A stretch of DNA of 64,000 nt from assembly GCA_039519185.1 (NCBI GenBank), contig CM076847.1:76223747-76287746 (forward strand), given 5' to 3'. Position 1 is the stretch's first letter, and the number at the start of each line of letters is the position of its first letter. The notes under the pieces are model-generated. The model was not told the DNA's origin. It made no database searches and saw nothing but the letters and a program-made list of their open reading frames with translations. Positions 21,587 through 32,504 of the stretch are shown piece after piece. Source of the stretch: Astragalus membranaceus (lineage: Eukaryota > Streptophyta > Magnoliopsida > Fabales > Fabaceae). The position numbers and the translations under genes are program-made.

Positions 21587-22586
21587 AATACAATATGATT
21601 ATAATGCCGGATGTCTATAGATTCATCAAAACGGGTTATAAGTCAATAATACATTACAATATGATTATAATGCCGGGTGTTTATAAATTCATCAAAACGG
21701 GTTATAGATCAATAAGATATAAATTATCTAAAAAGATATTGTGATTGATCCTTTGGTGATCGGAAAGATATATATTATCTAACTCTCGAGAAATCGTTAT
21801 GTATTGTCATACATAAATCGCGTTGGGTGACGACCCGACAAGTAGCATACTAGGGAGGGTAGTCATGACCCCTTACCTAGGCCCTGAATGTGTTTTGGCG
21901 TGGTCAACTCACGGGTTGCCGGGATTAGCAGTGGTGCAGTCGGCTTGTGCTAAGTTACTGATTATAAGTTAACATTGCCGGGATTAGCAGTTGTGCAGTC
22001 GGCAAATGTTAAGCTGTAGCTACCGGGATTAGCAGTTGTGCAGTCGGTTGAGCTAAGCTATTAAAAACATAAAAGAGAACACGATTTGCTTGGCATTTCG
22101 ATTATGGCTATTGGTAGCTAATTAAACATTGTTAACGGTTTAATAATTGAACCGAGTATCAGTGAGGGGGCACGGTAGGACTCACTGAGATAATGTTATC
22201 TCACCCTATCCATATTTGTTGTTTTTCAGAGAAGCAGGGAAAAAGGAAGACTATAGTGCACGAGTAGTTGATATACTCTTGGAGGTGCTGAAGACTTAGT
22301 CATTTTCTCCTTGTTCTTTTGTTGTCCTATTGGTTGTATAAACTTGTATTGATTATGAGTTATATGAACCGTTATGTTTCTGTTCGGTATTTGGACTTGG
22401 ATATTGTAATCCACTCGGTATGGAACCAATAAACTTCTATTTTATGAAGTAATGTTATTTCCGATTATGTTTTATTTCGGGAAAAGTTTGTATGTCCAAA
22501 ACTTAAACAGGAACTGTGTCCTCTGAATTTCCGCAATCTGTGCATCTTTCGGTCTCTCTACATGTTAGAAATACCGGGGTGTTACA
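19924..22586 (+). repeat. 3' LTR of the Tekay element
   Basis: 2663 bp, near-identical to 12661-15317. Differences seen: c/a near 20649, t/c near 20717, g/a near 22004, g/a near 22157, t/c near 22411, g/a near 22428, t/c near 22520, and a longer, interrupted TA run at 21516-21584. Confidence 0.95.
21516..21584. repeat. (TA)n microsatellite in the 3' LTR
   Basis: TA run with a TTTA interruption. The counterpart in the 5' LTR (about 14252-14315) is shorter and uninterrupted, showing slippage since insertion. Confidence 0.9.
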
Positions 22587-22591
22587 TATAG

Positions 22592-22991
22592 AATTAATTT
22601 GAATATGTATTATAATCGTAAAGAATACTAAAAAACACTTTTTTTAGTGTAAAATATGAGTTTTTTACTAAGTTTTGATCACTTTTTAATATTTTTATTT
22701 TTTTTTACTCTGCAAAAAATATCATTTTTTATCATTTAAGTTTTCGGTTGCATCTGGACCGTTGAAACTGTCGGCGCAATCTGGACCGTCCACTATGCAC
22801 TCTGCACTGTTCACTATGCACTGTGCACTCTGCACTATGCACTATGCACCGTTACCAACTATGCATTGTGCACTATGCACTCTGCACTATGCACTGTTCA
22901 CAGTCGGTACAAACTGAGCCACTTAAACTGTCGGTGCAATCTAGGCCATTTAAACTGTCGGTGCAATCTGGTAAAGTTAGATCCGACAATA
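22592..22991. repeat. MULE 5' region with short tandem repeats
   Basis: AT-rich DNA to 22740, then units of CTGTCGG.GCAATCTGG near 22757, 22776, 22905, 22924 and 22951, and between them a heptamer-like array (CACTATG/CACTCTG) at 22791-22902. No coding frame of its own; the frames through it are repeat artefacts. Confidence 0.7.
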
Positions 22992-24036
22992 TCAGTGGCC
23001 GTGTTGATAGCACACATAAGGGCGAGGTACACATACCAGAGTTCCTATAGAAAGGCTTGGATTACAAAACAGAAAGCAATCGAGAGGATCTATGGTAATT
23101 GGGAGGAGTCTTACAATCAAGTAACAAGGTGTACGGTAGGTACAAAGGAACATGGTTGTACGGTAGGTACAAAGGATGTCTTCTGTTGGCAATCGAACAA
23201 GATGGAAGAAGCAACTGCTTCCCAATAGCACATGCAGTTGTGGAGGGTGAGATAGCTGATGCTTGGTACTTCTTCCTATCTCGTTTAAGAGCATGGGTGA
23301 CACCCCAGGAGGGTCTCTGTTTGATATCGGATCGACACGAGTCTATCAAAAGTGTTGTTAGGCGTATAGACAGCAGATGGAAGCACGTGTTTTGTATTCG
23401 CCACATAGCACAGAACTTCATGAGACACTTCAAGAACACTTCTGCCAGGAGAGCTCTGGTCAATATTGGTGAGTATTTTTAAAAAAAAAAAACGCTAATA
23501 CTTTTTTCATTTCCTATTACATCCTTACCAACATTATGTTTTGTTGCTTCAGCATACTCAATGACACAAAAATCCGCCAATCACTACAAAGTCAAGATTG
23601 GTGATGAAGTGGGTCCTGATGGGGTGACTTGGGTTGAGGACATAGACCCCGAACAATGGATGCAGTAGTGGTGCGATGGATGTTACCGTTGGGGGCACAT
23701 GACAAAAAATAGTGCCGAGTGCATCAATAACGTGTTCAAGGGCCTGCGAAATCTCCCTATACATTCATTGATAGTGGCCTCATATTTTAGGCTGAACGAG
23801 ACTTTTGTCAAAAGGGGAACCCAGGCACAGGAAATATTGGAGTGAGGAACTATGTACTCTGAAAAATTGATGGAAAAACTAGAGCACAACCGAGCTGTCT
23901 CGAAACGCACAACGTGGCAATTCACGATCGTGCCCAAAAATTGTTCAGAGTGGAAAAAATTATACGACCACAAAGTGGGAGACCTGCGGGCACATTCGTG
24001 GTTAACTTCAGAGACATGACGTGTGAGTGTCGGGAA
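22992..24036 (+). pseudogene. MULE transposase, N-terminal and catalytic part
   Basis: Reads as a plant Mutator-like (MuDR/FAR1-related) transposase. It starts with the SYRKAW..KQKAIE.IYGNWEESY segment, has a junction where about a hundred residues seem missing and a YGRYKG motif is repeated, then CLLLAIEQDG..NCFPIAHAVVEGE.ADAWYFFL and LISDRHESIKSVV of the DDE core. A GT-AG intron (23472-23552) joins the frame correctly to AYSMTQKSANHY. Further on come HMTKNSAECIN.VFKGLRNLPI and the SWIM-type GRPAGTFVVNFRDMTCECRE. Defects: TAG at 23666-23668 in place of a sense codon, another stop near 23843 and frameshifts. The frame is cut by the Ogre at 24036 and resumes at 62705. Intact relatives cut and paste DNA between long inverted repeats; none were identified here. 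Confidence 0.85.
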
Positions 24037-24370
24037 TGTCGTGACCGGGGTCCCGACGCAAACGGCTCAAAATTTCGTTATTTCAGGGAGTCGCCACCCA
24101 ATTTATTAAATAGGAAAATTGAGAAAAACCTACCTAAAAGTTATTTGGTCTGCGTAAACTAGGTTGGATTTGGGAGTCGGTTATGCATAGGGAAGGGCGA
24201 AAACTCAATTCCACTACACCCCTAGTACATCCGTCCTAAGACAGTTACCCTAAATCTGGTTGTGCAAATATAAATTACGAATTTTTTTGTTTTACCCAAA
24301 AATAAAATAGTAGAGAATAATAAGGACTAATTTAGAAAAGTTTAATTTTGACTTGACGGGGAAGCCCCGC

Positions 24371-24420
24371 TCCTACGTATCCTCAGGTGCAATGAGGAAC
24401 TCAAAAGTCACGTAGTTGTT
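24371..24420. ncRNA. predicted hairpin module, type A (Ogre 3' LTR)
   Basis: TCCTCA-(7 nt)-TGAGGA inner stem with outer arms CTACGT and ACGTAG, preceded by GACGGGGAAGCCCCG, itself a short hairpin. A second copy with a different stem sequence follows at 24610-24665. Prediction only; no evidence of expression. Confidence 0.5.
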
Positions 24421-25146
24421 TCTGAAAATTTTTGATGGTTGGTTGATTTTATTTTTAAAGGGGTTTAAGATCAAAGCCGTACAGCTAAAGTCTCTTAAAT
24501 CGGGATTGATAAGATGTGTATCTCAGTCAAACCCATTTTTATAATTTTTATGAAAATAGGTGTTAAAAGAAAAGAAAAACTGATTCTTTATTGGAAAAAA
24601 ATTAATTTGGCTTGACGGGGAAGCCCCGCTCCTACGTATCTCCGAAGTGGAGAATCCAAGGCCACGAGTTCTTTTATGAAAAAGTATTTGTGTTAATTGA
24701 TTTTAATTTTTGAAGGGGTTTAAGATCAAAGCCGTACGGCTAAAGTCTCTTAAACCGGGATCGACAAGATGTACATCTCAGCCAAACCCATTTTTATAAT
24801 TTTTATTGGTTTTTTTTTGTAAAAAGAAAATTTATTTTGTGAAGAAATAATAAAGAGAAAAAAAATGAAAAAGGGGGTGAAACAGTAAAATTGGGGGTGT
24901 AATCAATAAAAAGGGTTGTGTTATGAGAAGGGGGTGGGATTGGCGAAAAAGGGTTGTATTGTAAAAAATGGTGCAAACAGCAACCCAACGTCACTGTTAG
25001 GTGGGCTGATCCATGTCCCTCATTTTCTTTTTTTTTTTAAAAAAAAGAACTGGGCTTCTGGGGAGTGCGTGGAGTAGAACGCAGGGTACAAATAGCAATC
25101 TGAATAAATAAAAGATGAAAGGACAAAAATGCCCCTAAGTTCATAC

Positions 25147-25154
25147 TATAAAAG
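25147..25154 (+). promoter_or_regulatory. TATA motif antisense to the Ogre (3' LTR)
   Basis: TATAAAAG followed by an ACCCTAATT..CTCTTCTC leader on the plus strand, that is, antisense to the element. A matching motif lies at the same place in the other LTR (52699-52707). Confidence 0.4.
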
Positions 25155-26829
25155 CCTAAACCTAAAATAGAAACCCTAATTGCCTCTTCTCTTCTCCACA
25201 ACGCCCACACTTCCCCAAATGCTCAAAAAAAAATATCTCCCTCTCTCCTTGCTCCGCCCCACCCCCACCGTGGCCTCACTCCCTCTTCCTCTCACTCCGA
25301 TCTCGTCCTTTCTCCTCCGTTTTCACTCTCCTCTCCTTACCCTAGTCTTCTTCTCCATCTTTCCATCAACCCTCATCTCGCTTACTACCTCCTCACCGCC
25401 GCTAATGGTGAAAATAGGGAGAGGGCCGTGGTGTTGTTGTTTGTGGCGGCGTGGTGGTTTTGACGGTGGTCATATGGTGGTGGCTCGTGAGATCGTGACC
25501 GTAAGACGGTGGTTTGGATGACTCGTCGGGTGTCTTGGGGTGGTGACGTGAGGGTAGTGTTTGGTGGAAGTTATGGTGCTATGGGTGGTGGCTGGCCGTT
25601 GGATGAACGGTGGTGGTGACGGTGATGGAAGCGGCGGTTGTGGGGGTGGCTTCGATGGTGGCTGTTGCGACGGGGGGGTTTCGGTGGTGGTCGTTTGGGT
25701 GCGGTGTGGGTTACGGCGTGGTGTTTTCGAAGGGGAGGAAAGGGCTGTTCGCGAAGAGGGTGAGGCCGTTTGGGATGTAGGAGGCGGCGGCGACCACCAC
25801 ACACGGTGGTCGGAGTGGGGGGTATGGCTCTTTTCTCTCTCTCTCCTATTCTACTGTTTTGGTTCATAAGAAAAACCTTCTCTCTCTTTTTTGTTTCAAA
25901 AAAATTTTCCTCTGCTCATAAGAAATTTTTCTGTTTCTAAGGTTGATTTGATTTATTTAGTTGGTTTAGAGCTCTGTTTCCTCACAAAAAATAGTATATG
26001 TATTCATGTATGCACTTTGAAAAGAGAAGAAACTTTATTGCAGCATAATACATGAATTGGGATCTAAGCTAAACATATCAGTGAATTTTTTTTTAAAACT
26101 GCACTATATCATCTATATACCATGAGTAGAGAACAAGTAAATTGAGGCCACGAAAATGACTAAATAAGTTTAGGAACTAACCTAGTTCTAAAGACAACAG
26201 ACTCCTTCTTTCTTTTGAACCAAATCTTTGTGCTCTATATCTTCAAAATATGATTTCTCTGTGTTATTTTGTGTGCTTCTGTTACTGTGTGTGTATTGCT
26301 GACTGTGTGTAGATTGCTGTCCTTCCCTTACTGATTTCTAATCATTTGTATTTATAGGCTGAGGGTTGTGGTGCAGTGTGGTGTAGGAGCAGAGGATCAC
26401 AACTCTAGGAGACCATAAAGCACAACAACCTCTGGTGGAGGCAGTATGAGGCAGCAGAGGTGGAGCAGGGTTGCTGCCAATGCTGCCATGTTTTTGCTGA
26501 AAATGGGAGGCAAGCAAAGGGACAAGAGGAAAGAAGCTTGGGCTTGTAGCTTCATGGAGGGAGCAAGTCGCTTGCTGTCCTTATTTTTATTTTTGCTTTA
26601 TTATTTTTCTTTGTACTCTTTTTTTGCTTTTAATTAATTTTTGTACCATTTGTATTTAATTTTTTTGTCTACATGTAAATAAAAGAGCTGACTTCTCTCC
26701 CCTTTTTTTGTACTATTCTGCTTTTTTTAATTTTTTTTGTTTGTATATGTAAAAAATAAAAGGACAGCTAATTAAAACTGATTTTATTTTACTATTACTA
26801 TTTTTTTATGTCACTAATAGTATTTAAAA

Positions 26830-27240
26830 AAGCGGTAAAAATAACACGAACCGACGCAATCACTCGCGCACGACTCGCAACCAACACGCGCTCGCGTTAA
26901 GACTAGGAACGTGCACCTGACTTAATGCGCACACGCGTAAGTTATTAAAACCGATTTTATTTTATCCTCACTTTTCTAAAAAAAAAAGCGGTAAAATAAC
27001 GCGGACTGACGCAACTACTCACACGACTCGCAACCAACACGTGCTCGCGTTGAGACTAGGAACGCGTACCTGATTTAATGCGCACACGCGTAAGTTATTA
27101 AAACCGATTTTATTTTATCCTCACTTTTCTAAAAACGCGGTAAAATAATGCGCACCGATCGCAACCAACACGCGGTCGCGTTAAGACTAGGAACGCGTGC
27201 GCGATCCGAATACGCACACAATGCCCCCGGTAGTAGAACA
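26830..27240. repeat. CGCG-rich repeat block in the Ogre 3' LTR
   Basis: Three diverged units of about 130 bp, each with GCGGTAAAATAA, CAACACG.GCTCGCGTT and GACTAGGAACG. CpG density is high compared with the surrounding AT-rich LTR. Confidence 0.7.
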
Positions 27241-27499
27241 TGCGTGCGTAAACAATTATTTATTATTATTTTTATTATTTATTTTCTTTGGACTCTTTTT
27301 TTGAAAGTAACGAGTATTTGTCGGTTAAAATTGGATGTTCACAGTTGCCCCTTTGTACTTATTTCTTACTGGATAACAGGTTGAACTAATCTTTCTTGTC
27401 ATCTTGGTAAGAAATAAATACAGATATGAACACCAATTTTAACCATTGACTCATGACGCGATAAAATGAAATAACATAAAAGGAAAATTAAAGACAATG

Positions 27500-28000
27500 C
27501 CAGGGCGAGACCGATAGCCTTAAAAATTAAAAACGCGATGCCAGGGCGTAACCAATAGCATGCAGTGTCAGGGCGTAACCGATAGCACCACATTTAAAAA
27601 TGCGATGCCAGGGCGGAACCGATAGCATGCAGTGTCAGGGCGTAACCGATAGCACAAAACTTAAAAATGCGATGCCAGGGCGGAACTGATAGCATGCAGT
27701 GCCAGGGCGTAACCGATAGCACAAAACTTAAAAATGCGTTGCCAGGGTGGAACTGATAGCGTGCAGTGCCAGGGCGTAACCGATAGCACAATAACTTAAA
27801 AATGCGATGTCAGGGCGTAACCGATAGCATGCAGTGCCAGGGCGTAACCGATAGCACAAAACTTAAAAATGCGATGCCAGGGCGGAACCGATAGCATGCA
27901 GTGCCAGGGCGTAACCGATAGCACAAAATTTAAAATGCGATGTCAGGGCGGAACCGATAGCATGCAGTGCCAGGGCGTAACCGATAGCACAAAAATAATT
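27500..28000. repeat. minisatellite of the Ogre LTR (left copy)
   Basis: About eight composite units of roughly 62 bp made of two halves, each with TGCCAGGGCG(G/T)AACCGATAGCA. The same array occurs in the other LTR at 55630-56192 and 59689-60250. Minus-strand frames such as 27594-27791 only translate the repeat. Confidence 0.9.
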
Positions 28001-28710
28001 TTGATGATGAGAAAATGCAATGTCAGAGCTGTCAGTAAAATGCAATGAATGTTTTTCTATAAAAGGTCAATTTTTTAGAACTTGAACCATTGCGTCGAAC
28101 TCTCGATCTTCGACCAACCAACCATTTTACCTCTTTTCCTTCACCGACCCTATCAACCCTTCTTACTTGTCTTATCAATTAGGCCTTTTGGAACCCCTTT
28201 AGATGTTACGTCGGACCATTAAGGTAGCCTCGAGACTATTGAGTTTTGTTGCTTTTTCTCTTTTAATTTGGCGTATGGGTGCACCAGTTTTCACTTTCTC
28301 TTCAACAGCCAATTGAGCTCTTTTTCGACTGTTGAGATGTTACTAACACGCTTCATCTTAAAGTTTGCTAAATTTTAAATCATTTTACTTGAGACGTAAA
28401 TTAAATGAAATGAACAATGATGCAAGGATATGTGGAGAACAAGACAAAAATGATTTTAAGATAGGAATTTAGTGGTACAAGCATTCTAGAAAACTGCAAT
28501 AACAAGGAAAATGATAACCAGAAAGGAAGTGATAGGAGCTTTCACATGACTTTTTCCCCATTACAAGTAGTTTGATCGTCCGTTCATCGACCCTTTTTGC
28601 AATTGAATATGTAAAAGCTGACTCCTGCCGGTTGTGGGATCCAATCGTCCTGGTGTGAACTTTTCCCGAAGATCCTCATGCCCATTTTTATATTTATGCC
28701 CCTTTCACTG

Positions 28711-28859
28711 GCCCTAATTTTTGCCTAGACAACCCTTTCGGGTTTTCAATCTAGCGGGCTTAGACAGCCCTTTCGGGTTTTCAGTCTAGCAGGCTTTTGT
28801 CGACCCTAACTTTTGCCTAGACGGCCCTTTCGGGTTTTTGCTCTAGCGGGCCTTTGTCA
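28711..28859. repeat. CTAGAC-CCCTTTCGGG-TCTAG repeats
   Basis: Three units of 40-57 bp (CCTAGAC..CCCTTTCGGGTTTT..TCTAGCGGGC), each able to pair CTAGA with TCTAG around the pyrimidine loop. Related units lie in the other LTR at 61647-61750 and 62380-62430, always near the U3 end of the LTR. Confidence 0.75.
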
Positions 28860-28872
28860 TTTTTTCTTTACA

Positions 28873-28891
28873 TCTTTTTTTTTATTTTCTT
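28873..28891 (-). other. polypurine tract of the Ogre
   Basis: On the minus strand a purine-rich run (AAAGAAAATAAAAAAAAAG) separates the polyprotein stop codon (28892-28894) from the 3' LTR. Confidence 0.75.
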
Positions 28892-30875
28892 TTAGGCATA
28901 GAATTTCTTGACAGCGTCTGAATTTATTGGCTTTGATAGCTCCTATCCCTCCATGTTCGAGAGAATCAAGGCTCCACCGGGAAACGCGTATTTAACCACT
29001 TAAGGACCCTCCTAGTTGGGTGCCCACTTGCCGCGAGCATCCTCTTGATGGGGTAGAAGCTTCTTTAATACCAGGTCCCCAGGCTGAAATTCTCTTGGGC
29101 GGACTTTCTTATTAAAGGCTCTGGCCATCCTACTTGGGTACAACTGCCCATGACAAATAGCCGTCAGTCTATTCTCATCAATCATGTTTAACGGCTCATA
29201 TCGGGCCTTCACCCATTCTGACTCTTCCAACTCTGCTTCCATCAACACTCTCAGGGATGGTATCTCAACTTCGACGGGGGATACTGCCTCCATCCCGTAT
29301 ACCAAAGAAAATGGTGTTGCCCCAGTGCTAGATCGTATAGTACGGTACGCATGTAGAGCATATGGAAGCATCTAATGCCAATCTTTGTAATTAACCACCA
29401 TCTTGGCAATGATCCTTTTGATGTTCTTATTAGCTGCTTCCACAGCGCCATTCATCTGGGGCCTGTAGGGAGTTGAGTTGTGATGCTTGATTTTGAAGTT
29501 TTCGCACAGCCTCTGTATTTCTGCGCCATTGAGGTTAGGAGCATTGTCTGTGATTATTCTTTCAGGAATCCCATACCGGCATATGACGTCCTTCTTCAGG
29601 AACTTGGCGAACACCTTTTGGGAAATACTGGCATACGAAGAAGCTTCTACCCACTTAGTGAAATAATCAATTGCCACTAATATGAATCGGTGCCCATTTG
29701 ACGCTTTGGGATTAATTGGCCCGATAACATCTATTCCCCACATGGAAAATGGCCAAGGGCTCGTCATATTGTGCAAAGGAAAAGGAGGTGCATTGATTCT
29801 ATTAGCGTACAACTGACATTTGAGGCATTTCCTTACATGTGCTATGCAATTAGCTTCCTGGTAGACCAGTAAAAGCCACTTCTCATGATTTTACGAGCCA
29901 TCATATGGCCGTTTGCATGTGTCCCACAGATCCCCTCGTGCACTTCAATCATAACTCTCTTAGCTTCCTTAGCATCTACGCACCTCAACAAGGTACCATC
30001 TTGACTTCTTTTATAAAGTATTTCTCAAGTCAAAAAGAAAGTCATCGCCAGCTTTCTAATCGTCCTTTTGTCTACGTCATTCGAGCCGGCGGGGTATTCT
30101 CCAACTTGAATATACCGCTTTATATCATAGAACCATGGTTCGTTGTCTGGCTCTTCTTCTACATCAGCACAACATGCTGGTTCATCCTTGACCTTTACGC
30201 GGATGGGTTGGATCTCTGCGTTGACATTTAATTTAAACATCGCGGCTAGAGTAGCCAAGGCATCAACAAACTTGTTTTTATCTCGTGCTAGGTGGGCGAA
30301 TGTCACTTCTTCAAAATTCGTAATCAACTGAGTCAGATGCTTCTGGTAAGGAATTAATTTCTTGTCCTTTGTTTGCCACTCGCCTTTTACTTGGTAAATG
30401 ATAAGTGCTGAGTCTCCAAACACCTCTAATCTTTTCACACCAAGGTCAATCGCGACTTGAAGACCACTCGCACAGGCCTCGTATTCTGCGATGTTGTTAG
30501 TGCATTCAAAGCTTAGCTTGATAGCTACTGGGTATTGTTTACCCTTTGGTGAGATTACAACTGCCCCAATGCCATTCCCGTACATGTTAACTGCTCCGTC
30601 GAAGTACATCTTCCACATGTTGCTTGTTTCTTCATCCTCATCGGCATTCATTATTCCTCTTTCCCCATCGTCTGGGTCAAACGACTGTCCTTCTTCGAGA
30701 GGGTTCTCAGCCAAATGGTCGGCAATGATGCTCCCCTTGATTGACTTCTGTGACACATAGTTGATGTCATATTCTGATAAGATCACTTGCCATTTCGACA
30801 CCCTTAAGGAGACATGAGGGATTTCAAAGATATACTTCAGTGGATCAAATTGTGAAATCAAACATGTAGTATAGT
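28892..30875 (-). pseudogene. Ogre Pol, C-terminal part: RNase H, aRNase H, integrase
   Basis: Minus-strand continuation of the frame cut at 43646. In order: end of RNase H (FDPLKYIFE..SKWQVILSEYDI..SIKGSIIADHLAENP), the archaeal-type second RNase H (MYFDGAVN...GIGAVVISP, NNIAEYEAC, FGDSALIIYQVKGEW), integrase zinc region and DDE core (WGIDVIGPINPKASNGHRFI, IITDNAPN, NGAVEAANKNIKRII), then KVRPREFQPGDLVL and a tail ending FYA before a stop at 28892-28894. Two RNase H domains are typical of the Tat lineage. Damage: frame breaks near 30024, 29815 and 29372, a stop at 29009-29011 and more in the tail. Not functional. Confidence 0.85.
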
Positions 30876-32375
30876 TGATAACTCATATTTATATGAGTTA
30901 TTTATACGTATTCAAAGTTAAATCATGCAAGTTCTCTGGCAATAGTAGGTTGTTTCTATTAAGTTTCTGTTAGTTTATTGCTTTTAGTTAGAAAGGGGCT
31001 AAATTACAAGTTCTAGGCATTTTGGTGCCAATTGGCGCCTTTGTGAGCGTTTTGATGCTTCTTGTGTTTGTGCAGTAATCCAAACGTGGCAGCGTCTCTC
31101 ATCACGTCTAAAGAAGGACAGCAGAGCAAGAAAATAATATATATCATTTTGGCGCGCATGTAATGATGACCAGAGATCTGGAAATGAAGAAGATCTTCTC
31201 TTTCTTCAACGCTGACACGGCTTACGCACTGTAGCAGTGCGGTGTCACTTCAGGGCAGAGTCAACTCACAAGCAAGCTTGGAAGGTGGGGGAATGACATC
31301 AGCAGCATGTGACCTCTTTTGACCATGGATATTCTCTCTCTATAAAAAGGCAAGGGGTGCACCAAGCGGAATACAGACGACTCCATTCATCATCCACCTT
31401 CCCCCATTTTTCAGAGATAATTTTCCTGAGAGAAGTTCTGGACACAGACTTCTTCATTTTTTATTCTCTCAAGGCCCCAATTTCCATATCCATTCGCAAC
31501 CACTAATGGAAAGCTCAGACGTTGTAACGTCTTTACAGCGTGCATGAAGGAAGGCCACTTAGGCGTATCTTTTGCGTTTAGTCTCCTTTTCTCTATGTAC
31601 GGTATTTGGATTTTAACTCCTCTTATTTCTGTAAGGATGCTCAGCATGAGCTAAACAATTTGTAGTTGGGTTGTTGTTTTGCATGTAATGAACCTTTAGT
31701 CTAATACTATGAAGTAATGATGTTTATGCGTTTTAAATCTTTGCATGTTAATATTTCCAAACTTGTTTTGAACTGATCACTTAAAATAAGTAGATTCATA
31801 GGTACAGACATGGTCTATGAAAAGAACTCAAAGATTTATGTGAATGAAAAGGTGCACTAAAGACATTTGGGCATTTTTATCTAAGTCTAGACATAGAACA
31901 GATAATAGTTCATAGGACATTGCTGTGGGTACTTAAAATACAGGAGTAGGCCTACTTAGAACCTAGACATAGGAATTCTAGTACTTGAAGCTCTGACGTT
32001 TTGTGACTGAAAAGCACAGCTCTTTTGCAACAGCGTTCAAACGTTATAACGTCTATACAACATAGCATTTGTACGTGTTAGCGTGTAAACGTTATAACGT
32101 CTGACTAGAGGAGATTTACTTGCATGCAGCAATCCAACTCGTACTCTTCCATATTCACACTCACTTCTCATTTACTTGTTTTATTTATGTTCTTAGTCTT
32201 AATATCAACTTTAGTGTCGATTTGCTACTTGTTTCACTTGTGTTTTAAAGACTTGAACTCTGAAAGTTAATCAATCCTCGTGGGAACGATCTCTTACTTT
32301 TACCCACTTTATTACTTGTACGACGTGTATACTTGCACTGACATTGCGACTATAGAACACACACGATCGCGAACA
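30876..32375 (+). repeat. 5' LTR of the Athila
   Basis: 1500 bp, TGATAACTC...GCGAACA. A TATAAAAAGG promoter string lies at 31340-31349. It carries palindrome copies at 31517, 32039 and 32087 and weaker ones at 31082. Frames inside are identical in both LTRs and are not genes. Confidence 0.97.
31340..31349 (+). promoter_or_regulatory. TATA box of the Athila LTR
   Basis: CTCTATAAAAAGGCAAGG context about 465 bp into the LTR. Transcription would start near 31370-31380 (ACAGACGACTCCATTC), placing the R region there. Confidence 0.7.
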
Positions 32376-32381
32376 AGTTTT

Positions 32382-32399
32382 TGGCGCCGTTGCCGGGGA
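32382..32399 (+). other. primer binding site (Athila, tRNA-Asp type)
   Basis: TGGCGCCGTTGCCGGGGA starts 6 nt after the LTR end. It is the primer site used by Athila elements. Confidence 0.9.
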
Positions 32400-32504
32400 T
32401 CTGTATTTAACTTTTATTGTTCAACAAGAATTAAAACACTAGGTGGAAGAATTCTGCTGTGTTGTTTGTTGTTTCTGTATGTGAACAGGTAAACGTTACA
32501 GCGT

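Larger units (their letters stand above)
12661..22586 (+). mobile_element. complete Tekay/Del-type chromovirus (Ty3/gypsy)
   Basis: 9926 bp bordered by the 5-bp target duplication TATAG (12656-12660 and 22587-22591). LTRs begin TGTAACA and end TGTTACA. Initiator-tRNA-Met primer site at 15320, polypurine tract at 19908-19923, and one gag-pol frame ending in a chromodomain. The order protease-RT-RNase H-integrase-chromodomain defines chromoviruses, and the long LTRs suit the Tekay/Del branch. The LTRs differ at about seven substitutions by eye plus TA-run length, so insertion is recent and the copy may be active. Confidence 0.95.
24037..28872 (-). repeat. 3' LTR of the Ogre
   Basis: 4836 bp. 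On the minus strand it begins TGTAAAG after the polypurine tract and ends GGTCACGACA. It contains two hairpin modules (24371-24420, 24610-24665), a plus-strand TATA motif (25147-25154), a GGT/GGC-rich block (25400-25830), GC-rich CGCG-containing repeats (26830-27240), a minisatellite (27500-28000) and three CTAGAC..CCCTTTCGGG units (28711-28859). No real gene; frames here are repeat artefacts. Confidence 0.8.

Noticed and set aside
25180..25869. Overlapping plus and minus frames rich in Pro, Thr, Gly, Val
   Set aside because: They follow from GGT/GGC-rich low-complexity DNA inside the Ogre LTR and have no counterpart with a conserved frame in the other LTR.
27500..28000. Regular repeats of about 30 bp resembling a CRISPR array
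   Set aside because: No unique spacers, the genome is a plant, and the same array lies in both Ogre LTRs.
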